From assembly GCA_015680905.1 (NCBI GenBank), contig CM027381.1, positions 89,491,501-89,555,500 of the forward strand: a DNA stretch of 64,000 nt. Reading direction: 5' to 3'. The position numbers were made by a program, and so were the translations under genes. Source of the DNA: Coptis chinensis. Lineage: Eukaryota > Streptophyta > Magnoliopsida > Ranunculales > Ranunculaceae. The notes beneath the pieces are model-generated. The model did not search any database. It had not been told where the DNA came from and saw nothing but the letters and a program-made list of their open reading frames with translations. Below are positions 47,468 to 58,489 of this stretch, piece by piece (position 1 is the stretch's first letter; every line of letters begins with the position of its first letter).

Positions 47468-47697
47468 CTATCTGTCAGACTTTAGTACAATTTAAATTTC
47501 ATATGTTTGCTCTCTTTGTCGTAATTTTAGTAGAACTAGAACCAAGTTTTTTTTGTTAACAACTTGAACTAGAACTAAAACTCTAACAGTTGGAACAAAA
47601 GTTGAACATAACAAAAGTTAAACAAAACTGAAGCTAAAACTCAAACAAGTCTTTCTTTTCTTTTTTTTTTCCTTTTTTTTCAATCATGGATATTTCA

Positions 47698-48010
47698 TTA
47701 ACATACAACAATACAAGGTGGAAGAGTGCTCGGATTTGCAGCCTTAGCTAGTTCATGAGCCTCCCCAATAAAAGACCTACTTAACCAACTAAACTTAAAA
47801 CACACTAGATCAGCCAAAACATCTAAAATGTGATAGACTACACTTCTAAATGGCCACCAACATTCTTCTAGACATTTAGTTATGATAATACTTTGATTGT
47901 CTCCAAGGAACTCCACATGCTGACATTCCAGGCTTGTGGCAAGTAGACTAGCCACTTCAGCAACAACAACCTCTGCTTCATGAATTCTCCTCCCTCAGTT
48001 TTTGCAACTA
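47698..48010 (-). pseudogene. RNase H-like (RVT_3) domain fragment in MULE 2
   Basis: The minus-strand frame has VVVAEVASLLATSLECQHVE, FLGDNQSIIITKCLEE and the closing SWLSRSFIGEAHELAKAA. The GD-(N/S) turn and the R..N..AH.LAK end are RNase H-like features. The part with the first catalytic Asp is not clear (IAGVVAKTEGGEF in another frame may be its start). It is adjacent to zinc-finger coding sequence on the same strand, so the two may have formed one gene. Confidence 0.65.
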
Positions 48011-48079
48011 CTCCTGCTATTGCATTTCTATTGGACATGCTCATCCTTTTATATTTAGCTTTGAGAATTAAGATAGAGT

Positions 48080-48530
48080 CATTTTTAAGGTAACAAGGGG
48101 TTTCGTTGTCAAAATGGTTATCTTATTTCTTAACTCCCTCTTTAGTGCATCTTCAAGCCATTCAAATTCCCCACAACTCTTGCATTTCAAATACTTTTTC
48201 CCAATAATCATTCCATACTTGGTAGTCTTAACAGACCTCTTTCCCCTACAATCTTTCTCTTGCAGTCACAATCTACCCATGGGCACTCCTACATCCAATG
48301 GCCTGCCTGACCACACTTAAAGCATTCATTTCTTGATGAGCTTGATCCAATCCCAAACAGTCTTTCAGCAACAACTTCATCCAACCATTGCATATAACTT
48401 GGACATGATTGATGTTGGCACTTCAAGTACTTCCGTCCTGGATTATTTGTTGTTTGCGAAATGCCCAACTTTCGAATCCCATCACATGTAGATTCCTTAC
48501 AGGGATAGTACATAAATTGGCACTCAATAG
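48080..48530 (-). pseudogene. Zinc-finger gene piece: two GRF-like fingers around a zinc knuckle
   Basis: Minus strand: first finger YYPCKESTCDGIRKLGISQT then NPGRKYLKCQHQSCPSYMQW, then zinc knuckle CFKCGQAGHWM-stop-EC, which keeps the C-x2-C-x4-H-x4-C spacing with TAG (48289-48291) in one x position. A second finger follows: WVDCDCKRKIV and GKKYLKCKSCGEFEWLED. The KYLKC...(C/S)..(Y/F).W.(D/E) ends match the GRF-type finger seen in plant nucleic-acid-binding proteins, where DNA or RNA binding is the role. Next to an RNase H-like domain. Stop and frameshift indicate a dead copy. Confidence 0.6.
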
Positions 48531-48842
48531 TTGAGTGTCCAACCTCATCACAGACCTAACATTCAACATGTGGTGAACAAAACATGTACTAATTACTTAC
48601 TGAAGAAATAAAAGTTAACAACAAAATTTGAAACTAAAAGAACGTATAAAGCTATCACAAGGACAAGCATAAATATTATAATCATATTATAAACACCTCA
48701 TGTATTCATTAGAAACTAATAGACATTTCAAACTAATAATGCATGTGCTTCAATATTGCAATTACCTTCATTTTTGCAAGTTCTTTTTGGAAAAAGAGAG
48801 CTCCTGTTTGCTTTTTGGTTTGATCTTGAATAAAAGCGTAGT

Positions 48843-49206
48843 GAGGGTTTGTGAAGTTTTAGGGATTTTGGAGGGAGATGAACATGGGCTTTGAGAAAGC
48901 CCAAAGATAACGCGCATGAGAAAGTGTGGGTGTTTGATTTTGGAAATTTCTTGATTTCGTGATTTTAAATTTTAAATGAGACTCATGTGCTTCGTGCATG
49001 CCTACTTACGTGGAGACTGAGTTGCCCATGTGTACGCATTATGTATGCCAAATCATCAAATACGTATACATACATTACAGTATATATAGACAGTACCCAT
49101 TTTTGCAAGATTTGAAAAATACGGTACCCTATTTTGCAAAAAAAATAATACAGTACCCATTTTGTAAAATCCACTATAGTATGGTACCCAAATCAATAAT
49201 TTTTTC
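48843..49206 (-). repeat. MULE 2 right terminal inverted repeat
   Basis: Inverted copy of 28871-29247. The complement motif GTACCC starts at 49093, 49124, 49153 and 49184, a spacing of 29-31 bp, mirroring the left arm. Confidence 0.88.
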
Positions 49207-49215
49207 ATTGATCAC

Positions 49216-50050
49216 TAATATGCACATATGACACACATCCAAACACTCGCAAATAAGAGAGACTTACTTGCTTGTCGTCCCAGACCTCCTCAGGTAACCT
49301 GTGATTTAATGGAACTGATGGCCCACGGTTAATCAAGTAAGTTGTTGTACTAATTGCTTCGGCCCAAAACAGTTTCGATAACCCTTTTTTTATCAGATAA
49401 TGCATGCAATGTGCATGCTCTGTCAATGATCTGTTCATTCTCTCAGCCACCCCATTCTGTTGAGGTGTCCTTGGCAGTGTCTTCTCCATCCGAATACCAT
49501 TTTCAACACAGTACTCCTTGAAACCAATATCATTGTACTCTCCACCATTACCGGATCTCAAACACTTCAATTTCAACCCTGTCTCATTTTCAACTATAGC
49601 TCTCCACTTCTTGAATACATCAAAAACCTCATATTTCTGCTTCAAGAAATAAACTCATACCTTTCTAGTAGAGTCATCAATAAAAGTCACAAAGTATGAC
49701 TTACCACCAAGAGAAGAGACAGATGAAGGACCCCATACATTTGTGTGAACCAACTCAAGCTTCTGCTGGTTTGGAGTTCTTCCCACTTTTTGAAAGCTAA
49801 CACACTTCTGCTTCCCATATATGTAGTTCTCACATAAGTTTATCCCAGTAGACTTCAAACCTGGTAGCTTTCCTTGTGAATGAAAGACTTGCATTCCTTT
49901 TTCACTCATATGGCCAAGTCTGTGATGCCATGTGTTTGGATATTCTTTGTCATCAGCAACATCAACATAACCACAACCACTGGTGGTTAAATAGATAGTA
50001 CCATCTTTCTTTCCGCGCAATAAGTTTATGCACCTTTTGCTACTTTCTAA
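49216..50050 (-). pseudogene. Copia integrase (N-terminal and core part)
   Basis: Minus strand: GAG-pre-integrase HRLGHMSEKGMQVFHSQGKL (about 49870-49930), the core with VWGPSSVSSLGGKSYFVTFI and DD near 49690-49740, NGGEYNDIGFKEYC (49500-49545) and QQNGVAERMNRSLTE (49415-49465). The frame runs through RVFGCVSYVHISDQ to the MULE 2 insertion point at 49206/49215. One frame break lies near 49650. The zinc-binding HHCC region is only partly recognisable. Confidence 0.85.
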
Positions 50051-50117
50051 CTTTCACCTATAAAATGGGTAGTGTAACCTTCACTTGCTAGCTGCCCTAC
50101 TTAGATTAGGTTTCTCC

Positions 50118-51156
50118 TCAAATTGAACATGCCTTACATCTTTTAACTTCCATCTGGACCATCAATCTTGATGCTGTATAAATTGCCTTTACCAGAATGT
50201 TGCAAGGCTTGTTATCACCTAGATAGATTGTACCAAGATTACCTAAAATATAACTTTCTATCATATCCTTATTTGGGGTCGCATGGAATGAAGCACCCGA
50301 GTCCAGCACCCAGGAGTAGTCTCTGCTCTCCATAGAAAAAATCAATGCATCATCTAACACCTCAGTCACATTGGTTTCTTGGCGTTTCTTCTTTCTATGT
50401 TTCTTATCTTTCTTCTTCTTGGGCAACCGACAATCATAAGAGTAATGTCCTTTCTTGCCACAGTTATAACAATCTATCTCGGATATATCAACTTGAGATT
50501 TTCCTTTGGATTTAGATCTGTTTTTATCAGAATCCCTGTATGAACTCCTACCCCTACTTTCAAAACTCAATGGATTTCGTAAGTTGAAGCAACATCCAAT
50601 TTACTCCGGATCTCCTTGGTCAGTATCATACTAACTACATCATCAAACTTCAACTTAGTTTTACCTGCAGAGCCACTGATGGCAGCAATTGTAGCTTTCC
50701 AACTTTGCTGGCATCTGACCAAGAATGGCCAAAGCTCTAACTTCATCACTAAAAGATATGTCAACAGACTTTGTCTCGTTGAACTTATTGAGATGTTCCT
50801 TGAATGAATCACCTTCAGACATCCTTAAAGTAAAGAGCTTTATAATAAAATGTACCTTTTAGCGAAGCCAGAAGGTTGTTCATACATAGCAAAGAGAGCA
50901 TTCATGAGATCCATAGTGGTCTTCTCGGGCCTTGATATTGAATGCTACTAACTTCCCCCGTGAGATAACCGGATTGTACCAAGTGCCTCTCATCAAGCGT
51001 GTTCCAAGCATCCATAGCCATTGTTTCAGGTTTGGATCCCATTAATGGAAGATATAGATCTTTCTGATATAGATGATTTTCAATTTGCATCTTCCAAAAT
51101 CTAAAATTTGTTCTGTCAAACTTTTCGATCTTTAGCTTTCCTTTGTCATTCGCCAT
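50118..51156 (-). pseudogene. gag: Copia gag with zinc knuckle, and protease start
   Basis: Minus strand from ATG 51154-51156: MANDKGKLKIEKFDRTNFRF (typical 'KF.G.NF..WK' start), frame breaks near 50900 and 50570, then CYNCGKKGHYSYDC (C-x2-C-x4-H-x4-C) near 50430-50475 and the protease signature WVLDSGASFHAT near 50280-50315. The protease active site DSGA is intact, but the polyprotein is broken. Confidence 0.85.
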
Positions 51157-51203
51157 TGCTCACACAGGAACAATCAATACCCAAGATCCATAGTAAAACC
51201 TTA

Positions 51204-51218
51204 CACTCTGATACAAGT
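51204..51218 (-). other. Copia primer binding site
   Basis: Directly inside the right LTR the minus strand reads ACTTGTATCAGAGTG, close to the initiator tRNA-Met complement (TGGTATCAGAGC). Confidence 0.7.
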
Positions 51219-51648
51219 TGTTAGGGATCTACCCCAACCAACACGACGAATTTAGAATCTAGAAAACTTCGGAAGAAAGAAACAAAGAAGAGGAACACAC
51301 AAATATATTGGTTAGGCAATTGCCTTAATCCACAAGCACACCATAATTCACTATTATCAAGAAGTAGTTACAAACACTAATATTTTCTCTCAATCAATCT
51401 CACATAAAACACTCACAAAATAGCTCACCTAATTTGTAATCTATGCTCTCAAGTTTCTCTCTAATGTGTGATCATAATTCTTAAATACCGTGGGTATTTA
51501 TAGAGAACATGAGGAACCAAAGTAGTAATTGGTTTCCAAAACCAATTTACTTGTTCATCACCGTTTAGGAGAAGTAGTGCTGGCGGGTCCATGTTTCTAA
51601 TTCCAATTTGGAAACTAACCACGTGGTAATTAGGCTCCATACTTAACA
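51219..51648 (-). repeat. Copia 5' LTR (right in the window)
   Basis: 430 bp, plus-strand start TGTTAGGGATCTACCCC and end CATACTTAACA. Matches 27161-27598 with few differences. Confidence 0.88.
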
Positions 51649-51739
51649 CTATCTCTATTTTCAGTTATCCAAGACATCAAGACATGGGAGGGAATTGAAA
51701 ACAGTGAGCTATTGTACATAAATAAAAAAGAAATGCTAA

Positions 51740-52281
51740 GGGCATCTCCAATGAGGGGTGTAAATTGTTTAAAGTATAAAATTTACACTCTAAATGTCAA
51801 AAATATGTTTCCAATGGGGGGTGTAAATCCCAGGTGATAAGCTAATAGTTAATAGAGGCGGTGGGGAATTCCTCATCTGGCTATTAGTTAATAAGCATCT
51901 CGGACGTCACTTGAAGTAACATCCCAACTAAAAAGAAATTCGGACGTTACTTAAACTCACGTCTGTTTTATTTTATTTTTCGAGAATTGTAATGTTTACG
52001 ACGGGCAAAGACCGTCATTTATTAGTTGGGCCAGTTTTAAGTAAACTACAGACGTTACTCAAAGTAATGTGCGTTTTATTTTTTAGTTAAACCACTTTAT
52101 GCACGGACTTTGGCGGTTGTTTTTCTCAATTTTTAATTTTACAAACTCTTAAACTTTGTTGCATTGGATACCAATTTGGGTGTGGAAACTATTAGTGTGT
52201 AAGAGGAGTCATAAAATCCTAATGTCACCTATGTGGCACTTATGTGGAGGTGTCTATATACACTCTCCATTGGAGATGCCC
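51740..52281. mobile_element. PIF/Harbinger (Tourist-like) MITE, 542 bp
   Basis: Terminal inverted repeats GGGCATCTCCAATG and CATTGGAGATGCCC, extended with GTGTAAA/TATACAC similarity, flanked by TAA on both sides (51737-51739, 52282-52284), the 3-bp target of this superfamily. No transposase. Internal short repeats around GACGTTACTTAAA occur three or more times. Confidence 0.82.
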
Positions 52282-52740
52282 TAAAGAGCTAAATTTGAGT
52301 TAGAATGGTCTATTCTAGCTCAATTTTCATAAAAAATTACATGCAAACAAGCACACAACATAAGAAATAAAACTAAAACCAAATTTTGATGAATTCTTAC
52401 ACATGGCTTCATTAACACTACGTAACACACTTAAATTATTTTTAATTTTACAATAATTTTGATAGATTTTAGTTTCTCATTCCCAAGATTTTTTGAACTG
52501 AACCATCACGGAATAACTACCAAATAAAGCTTTATTAGCACGTTTCTTTCCTACCATAGACGGTTTATGTGATCTATACTAATACTTGGAATGCACATAG
52601 CTTTGTGAAGACCAAGATACACTTGATTATACTTAAAAACACAAGCAAAAAGACATAAAATTTAAACACAATGGCCACTTTGAATAGTGTGACCTCACCG
52701 TAACAGGAGTAAACGTAATTAAAGAGGTGATTAGACCATA

Positions 52741-53163
52741 GTACAAAATATCAGGATATGAGTATTTATCGAAATTCAATTTATGGATATGTATCGTGGG
52801 TATATATTTCTTTTTGGAGATATTTGACATTGTTTCACATACAAATATCATGGATATATCTAAAATATCGATAAATATCATAGATATTGTGGATATTTCT
52901 TGACATATCATGATATATTATTTATATTTATTTGAAATATAATGATAAATATTAAATAAAATTGTTATATACACAAAATATCACCAAATATATTCAAATA
53001 TCGCAAAATATCCCCAAATATCACAAAAATCGTAAATATTGTCGAAATACCACCGATATTTGCAATCTTATATATCTCTGAACATATCATAATATTTATA
53101 TATCTTTCTCTAAAATCTAGATAGATATTCTCAAATATCGCGATATATCGGGATATTTTGTAC
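52741..53163. repeat. ATATC-rich inverted-repeat element
   Basis: The ends GTACAAAATATC and GATATTTTGTAC are exact inverted copies bounding 423 bp full of ATATC/GATAT palindromic words (for example CGATATATCG near 53140). MITE-like, but no clear target duplication was seen. Confidence 0.55.
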
Positions 53164-53723
53164 TCTAGATTAGACTATTAGAGCAAGAAACACCAGTTGC
53201 GAACATTGATGTATGTAAATTTATCATTGTATTGTATTTGTAATCCAAAAAGTCCAATGTTAGTTTTGTGTTTAAACACAAGAGGCACGTTGAGGACATT
53301 GATGTGAGGATCAAAACTATATTGTAAATATAATATTTATATATAAATTAAAGTGTTCACTGGCACATGTAGTTCAACAATCAAGTCCAGTAATAGGCTT
53401 ATTAACGAAAAACATCGAAGCATGTTGCCATGTTCTTATGTCATGATCATCAATATGTTTTGGATAAGATGTAGAGACCAACCCAACCCAAATGCGCAAA
53501 CACCAACTTAATTAGTATGTGACTTGTTTAGTGATTTCAATTTTACCCGGTTGTTGTCTGTAATCTTCATAGAATTTTGCCATACCAATTTATGTAGAAT
53601 TGGGTAATGCTTATATATCCTTCTTTGATTCATAGAAATTTGGGAAGGAAAATTTTGAGGGAGGAAAGAGGGGGATATGAATCATATGATGAAGCTCATT
53701 TCTCACCATATTCCTCCACGCAA

Positions 53724-54098
53724 GGATCAAAATATCGAATTCGGAGAATATATCAGTGTATCAAAAAATCGATATATATTAAATATATCAGATATATCCA
53801 GTTTTTTTGTGACCAGTCAAAATTTTGTTTTGTATGCCGATATATCAAAAATATCATCTATTATATCGGAAATATCGATAATATATCGGTCAAAGTCAAC
53901 AATATCAGTCAAAGTCAATAATTTATATTGGACATATCGGATATATCAGTCGATATATATCGTTATATCGGAAATTTCGATATATATCAGAAAAAAAATT
54001 CAATATTTGGTAGATATATATCGGATATATCAATATTGGTGTACCAAAAAACGATATATATCAATAATATATCGGATATATAGGCGATTTTTTGTTCC
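53724..54098. repeat. Second ATATC/GATATATCG-rich block
   Basis: Between about 53724 (GGATCAAAATATCG) and 54098 (CGATTTTTTGTTCC) the sequence is dominated by GATATATC words. The ends are imperfect inverted copies. Related in style to 52741-53163. Open frames here are a by-product of the repeat. Confidence 0.5.
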
Positions 54099-54636
54099 TT
54101 GCCTCCACGTGCTTAAAATGCTGAATTAAAACACAGCGTAACTGCTTGCATACCAGCATAAAATTTAGCAATCAGCGTCAGTGCAACTTTTTAAAGCAGT
54201 ACTCCGCTTGAAGTGACTAGTAGAAGCTCTGATAAATCAATTCATGTACACAGTGACAGTATACTATCTATATAATTTCCTCATCTCTCATGTGATTTAG
54301 TCTTCTAATATTTGCAACGTTGTCTTTTACGTTTTAATAAAAAATACTTGCGACACGCGTGCTATGAAACTTAATTTTCTTGTGTACTCCAAATAAGATG
54401 TGCCCCACAAATGAATGAATTTGAAGACCATGAATCTTCATAGCAAGGGTCCACAAACTTCATGATTTATCCGTAAAATGCAAATGCAGTAGTTTGGTTG
54501 CTGAGTTTATCGAAAAAAAGAAAGTAGTTTGATTGCTTCATGGCGCCTAATAACGCAGGAAACATGGCCAGGCGCCCCAGGTAGGAGGGCAGGTGAATTT
54601 GAGAAGGTGAGCCCACACATATAGACATATACATGG

Positions 54637-55033
54637 GAGGGGTTCTAAAAACATATTTTATAAAAATACGTAAACAAATTCAGAATTGGCAGGACATTTA
54701 TAAGTTTCAGATTAAACTAATTTTTTGTAAATATGATCTCCTAACTATTTTAATTAAACATTGTTACAAATAATCAAAAAAATTAAAAATTTCTAAACTT
54801 GCTAGATATAGTATAAAAAATGGTAAAAATCAACAATCCACAATTATCCAAATTTTGTAATTTGTTGACTATATTTGGCAAGTTTAAATTTTTTTGATTA
54901 TTTGTGACAATGTTTAAAATAGTTAAAAAAAAAAAAAAAAAAAAAAAAAACTTAATAATCTAAAACTTATAAATGCCCTAACGATTTTGAGTTTGTTTAC
55001 GTGTTTTTATAATATATGTTCCTAGAACCTCTC
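54637..55033. repeat. Foldback element, about 400 bp
   Basis: Arms 54637-54812 and about 54868-55033 are inverted copies: GAGGGGTTCT / AGAACCTCTC, ATACGTAAACAAA, ACATTTATAAGTTT.AGATTA, ACATTGT.ACAAATAATC and AAACTTGC..(A)TATAGT. A short loop and an A run (54928-54950) separate parts of it. No ORF. Target duplication not clear. Confidence 0.75.
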
Positions 55034-55986
55034 TCTATAGATATAGTTCGATCCAGTCAGATTAGAACTGATCTTTTGTTTGTTCAAGTTTGTTGTATGA
55101 CAGATTTGGACCAAATTCAGTTATATAAACAACCATCGACTATGTTCATAGTTCATATTGTTGTGCCCCAAAAACTATGAAGCACACCAATTCTATGCAA
55201 CGAAAACGAACAACCAATATCAAATGTGGTAGAAGCAATAACCCACAACTACAATAAATGAAATCAACTAAATAACTTCTAAATAAGTAGTAAACAATGT
55301 AAACTACTCACCAAATTAGCAAACCAATCAACCAAATAAGAGAGACAAAGATTTACGTAGTTTGGCTTGCGCCTAATCTACAACCAAAGAGAAGCTCAAT
55401 TGAAAGAGAATCAAATGGTGTTACATACTCACCTTGGTTCAATAGAACCTCCAAATTTCCCTTTCTTATGGTCTCACAAATCTCTCATCAACTATCAACC
55501 AATTTTTGTCTCTCTTACTCATTTCTAAACCCTAACTTTGTTTATATATAGTGTAGCTGAAATTTTGGTGAGATACGAAATTTCAATCCATGTCGACAAA
55601 TGGATACCAAAATATCATACTACATTCGGTACTGGGATATCGAAATAAAACCATTCGTCAGGTTCGGTAATAAATTCGGTAACAAGATACCGAATCCACT
55701 TCACTTGCTCGATAACAAGTTACCATCTCCAACTCCCTTTATCGGTAACAAGATACCATCCCAACAATTCTCCACCTCGGCGAGAATTTCTCAAATTCAA
55801 GCCGACCAATACGCTACACCTAACCAATCAACCAAAATGCTACACCCAACTAACCAATCCAACCATCAATGTCTCTAAGGACCCAACAATGACTGCACCA
55901 CAAAGTGGTTGCATACGTACCCAATCAAAGGATCAAACCTTCGTAGTTCTTCCATACTCCCAAAACAATCAACAACCATGCCCATA

Positions 55987-57764
55987 TCAATGCCCAGAAA
56001 GGCGTGAGTCCTTCAAGAGATCACCAACAAACTTCAACACAAAAAGGTCAAAAATATCAAATATCATCTCCACTGAGTATACTGAAGATGTTCCAATACC
56101 ATCTCCTAGAGTAGGAGATGTTTCAACACCTCGAAATCTCATATGGCTTCCAACAACAAATGGCTTCACAACTTCACTATGCTCATGGGCTAGAGCATCT
56201 ACAACTCTAACTGTGGCTTCATTTCCATCATTAGTTGTGTACCCATCTACATCACAAGGAGCGGCATCAATCTCCACCTTTTGAAATATCTCTCCAACAT
56301 CCAAACATACATTCAAATCAAAATGCCCAAAAGAAACAAATTTTTGTTTCTACCTAAAATCACGTTCTTCCTTCATGGTAGAGTTTTCGACAACCATACA
56401 AGTAGAATGATCTCCACCTGCACCAACCAAACTTCCATTAAGAAAGTACAAATTTTTTCGTCTTGTCCTTTTCATCACTACACGTGCACCTACAACAACC
56501 TTTAGAGCCCCATTTTCAAACACAACTTTCATGCCATCCGACTCTAAATAACCCATAGAGATGAGGTTAGATTGCAAATCCATTACATAAAGCACTCCGA
56601 CCAATTTTCTAACTGCTCTATTAAACATCTTCAACCGGATAGTTCCCTTTCTACATATTCTGCAGATATGACCATTACCTAACAGAACATCTCCACCATC
56701 TAGCTCCTTAAAGCTAGTAAACAAATCCCTATTGGGACACATATGCTGAGAACATCTAGAATCAAGAATCCACTCACTCGTAGAGTAACCAACCATCGAA
56801 GCAGTAAAAGAAAAATCTGAACCGTCATCACTACCTCCATCTTGTGCAACATTCACACTTTCAGTATTCGAAGTATTTTGGTCTTTCAATTTCAACTTGG
56901 GACATTCAGACTTCCAATGTCCTTTCTTATGGCAAAAGCACCTTTGGTTTTCATCTAATCGATCGCGCCTCACTCTTGATTTAGAGCTTAGATCCACCAC
57001 CTCTACCATTATTCCTTTCATAGTTTCTTCCCTCACAACCAAAGCTTTAGGCATAGATGACTCCTTATGGACTACTTAAGTCCTTCTTCCTATACTCATG
57101 ATTCACCAATGTTGTAGCCACCACTTCATAATCCAAGTTTTCCTTTCCCCGCCATCAAATTAGATGTGAGATACCGAGATCATCTAGAAGGGAATTCAAA
57201 AAGGCATACCGCCTTGTAGTGCTCATGCACTTTTTTCATCCAAATTCAATAAGTCGAAGAACAAACTTATTGAATTCATCAAAGTCTTTCGGACAAGGTA
57301 ACACCTAGCCTCATATTCATCTGGAAAAGCTTTCTCGTCAAGAACACTTTATTATGAATGTTCTTCGTCATATACTTGTCTTCAAGCTTCTTCCAAAGTT
57401 CCTTAGTGGAGATTTCCTTCATGACAAAGTATTTTTGCTCATTTGCCAAACAAAGTCCACAAGCTTGTTTATTCAACCTTTTTCACTCTGCTTCTGACAT
57501 TGCCTCTGGTTTTTCTTCCAAGGCTTCATCCAAATTTTATTTTGCCAGAACATCTAGAACCTCATACTGCCACATGCTGAAATTGTTCTTGCCATTGAAC
57601 TTTTCGACATTGAATCTTCCCACACTAACCGTCTTCATTTTCAAATTTGAAGAAGTTCCAACGTCCTTAGGAGTCTCATCATCACTAGGATTTGTCATCC
57701 TCACAATTTTCATACACCACAAATACCAATAACAAAAGAAACACCTTCTTCGAAATTTCTTCAA
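55987..57764 (-). pseudogene. gag: Gag-protease remnant of the copia derivative
   Basis: Minus strand: gag start with VEKFNGKNNFSMWQYEVLDV (57540-57600), KYMTKNIHNKVFLTRKLFQM (57310-57370), zinc knuckle CFCHKKGHWKSEC (56905-56945), and protease WILDSRCSQHMC (56740-56775). The protease active site normally reads D-S-G, so here Gly is replaced by Arg. It continues to a pre-integrase part (LVGVLYVMDLQSNLISMGYL, about 56545-56610). At 55987-56316 follows an acidic linker-like frame (VVDALAHEHSEVVKPFVV) of the kind between integrase and RT. Stops and a frame break near 57500. Confidence 0.75.
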
Positions 57765-58489
57765 ACACTACCAACGCAGAAACAACCAATGAAATCAAAA
57801 ATATAATTTCAAACAAACTTCTACCACAATCAACCACCAACTAAGCCAAGGCAGAACCTTTAGCTCTGACACCAATTTGTTGTGCCCCAAAAATTATGGA
57901 GCACACCAATTCTATGCAACGGAAGCGAACAACCAATATCAAACGTGGTAGAAGCAACCACCCACAACTACAATATATGAAATCAACTAAATAACTCTTA
58001 AATAAGTAGTAAACAATGTAAACTACTCACCAAATTAGCAAACCAATCAACCAAATAAGAGAGACAAAAATTCATTTGCGGATTTGGCTTTATACAGTAA
58101 TCCACAACCAAAGAGAAGCTCCAATTGAAAGATAATCAAATAGTGTTACACACTCACATTGGTTCAATAGAACCTCCAAATTCCCCTTTCTTATGGCCTC
58201 ACAAATCTCTTATCAACTAGCAACCAATTTTTGTCTCTCACTCATTTCTAAATCTTAACTTTATTTATATATAGTGTATCTGAAATTTCATTGAGATACG
58301 AAATATCGATCCATTTCGACAAATGGATACCAAAATATCATACTACATTCGGTACTGGGATACCGAGATGTCCTACTTCTTTCAGCACTGGGATACCAAA
58401 ATAAAACCATTCGTCAGATTCAGTAATAAATTCAGCAACAAAATACTGAATCCGCTTCACTTGCTTGGTAACAAGTTACTATCTCCAAC

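Larger units (their letters stand above)
28871..49206. mobile_element. MULE 2, a mosaic Mutator-like element carrying the Athila insertion
   Basis: Exact 9-bp target duplication ATTGATCAC at 28862-28870 and 49207-49215. Ends are inverted copies starting GAAAAAATTATTGATTTGGG. Arms are about 370 bp. Without the Athila insertion and its extra 5 bp the element is about 3.8 kb. Content: a short MURA N-terminus (29469-29942), a copia integrase scrap (30009-30248), LINE-type RNase H debris (30290-30950), an RNase H fragment (47698-48010) and zinc-finger coding sequence (48080-48530). No DDE transposase core is present, so it would depend on another MULE. Confidence 0.88.
27161..51648 (-). mobile_element. 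Ty1/copia retrotransposon (outer layer of the nest)
   Basis: LTRs 27161-27598 and 51219-51648 are near-identical direct copies. The polyprotein is on the minus strand, order gag, protease, integrase (right part, 51156 to 49216), then reverse transcriptase, RNase H (left part, 28860 to 27764), which is copia order. The minus-strand primer site next to the right LTR reads ACTTGTATCAGAGTG, close to the initiator-Met type TATCAGAGC. The polypurine tract AAGTGGGAGATT abuts the left LTR. Without the 20-kb insert the element is about 4.1 kb. No matching target duplication was found (CACCT left, CTATC right). Confidence 0.88.

Noticed and set aside
53677-54129. 150-codon Ile/Tyr/Ser-rich ORF
   Set aside because: Arises from GATATATC repeats.
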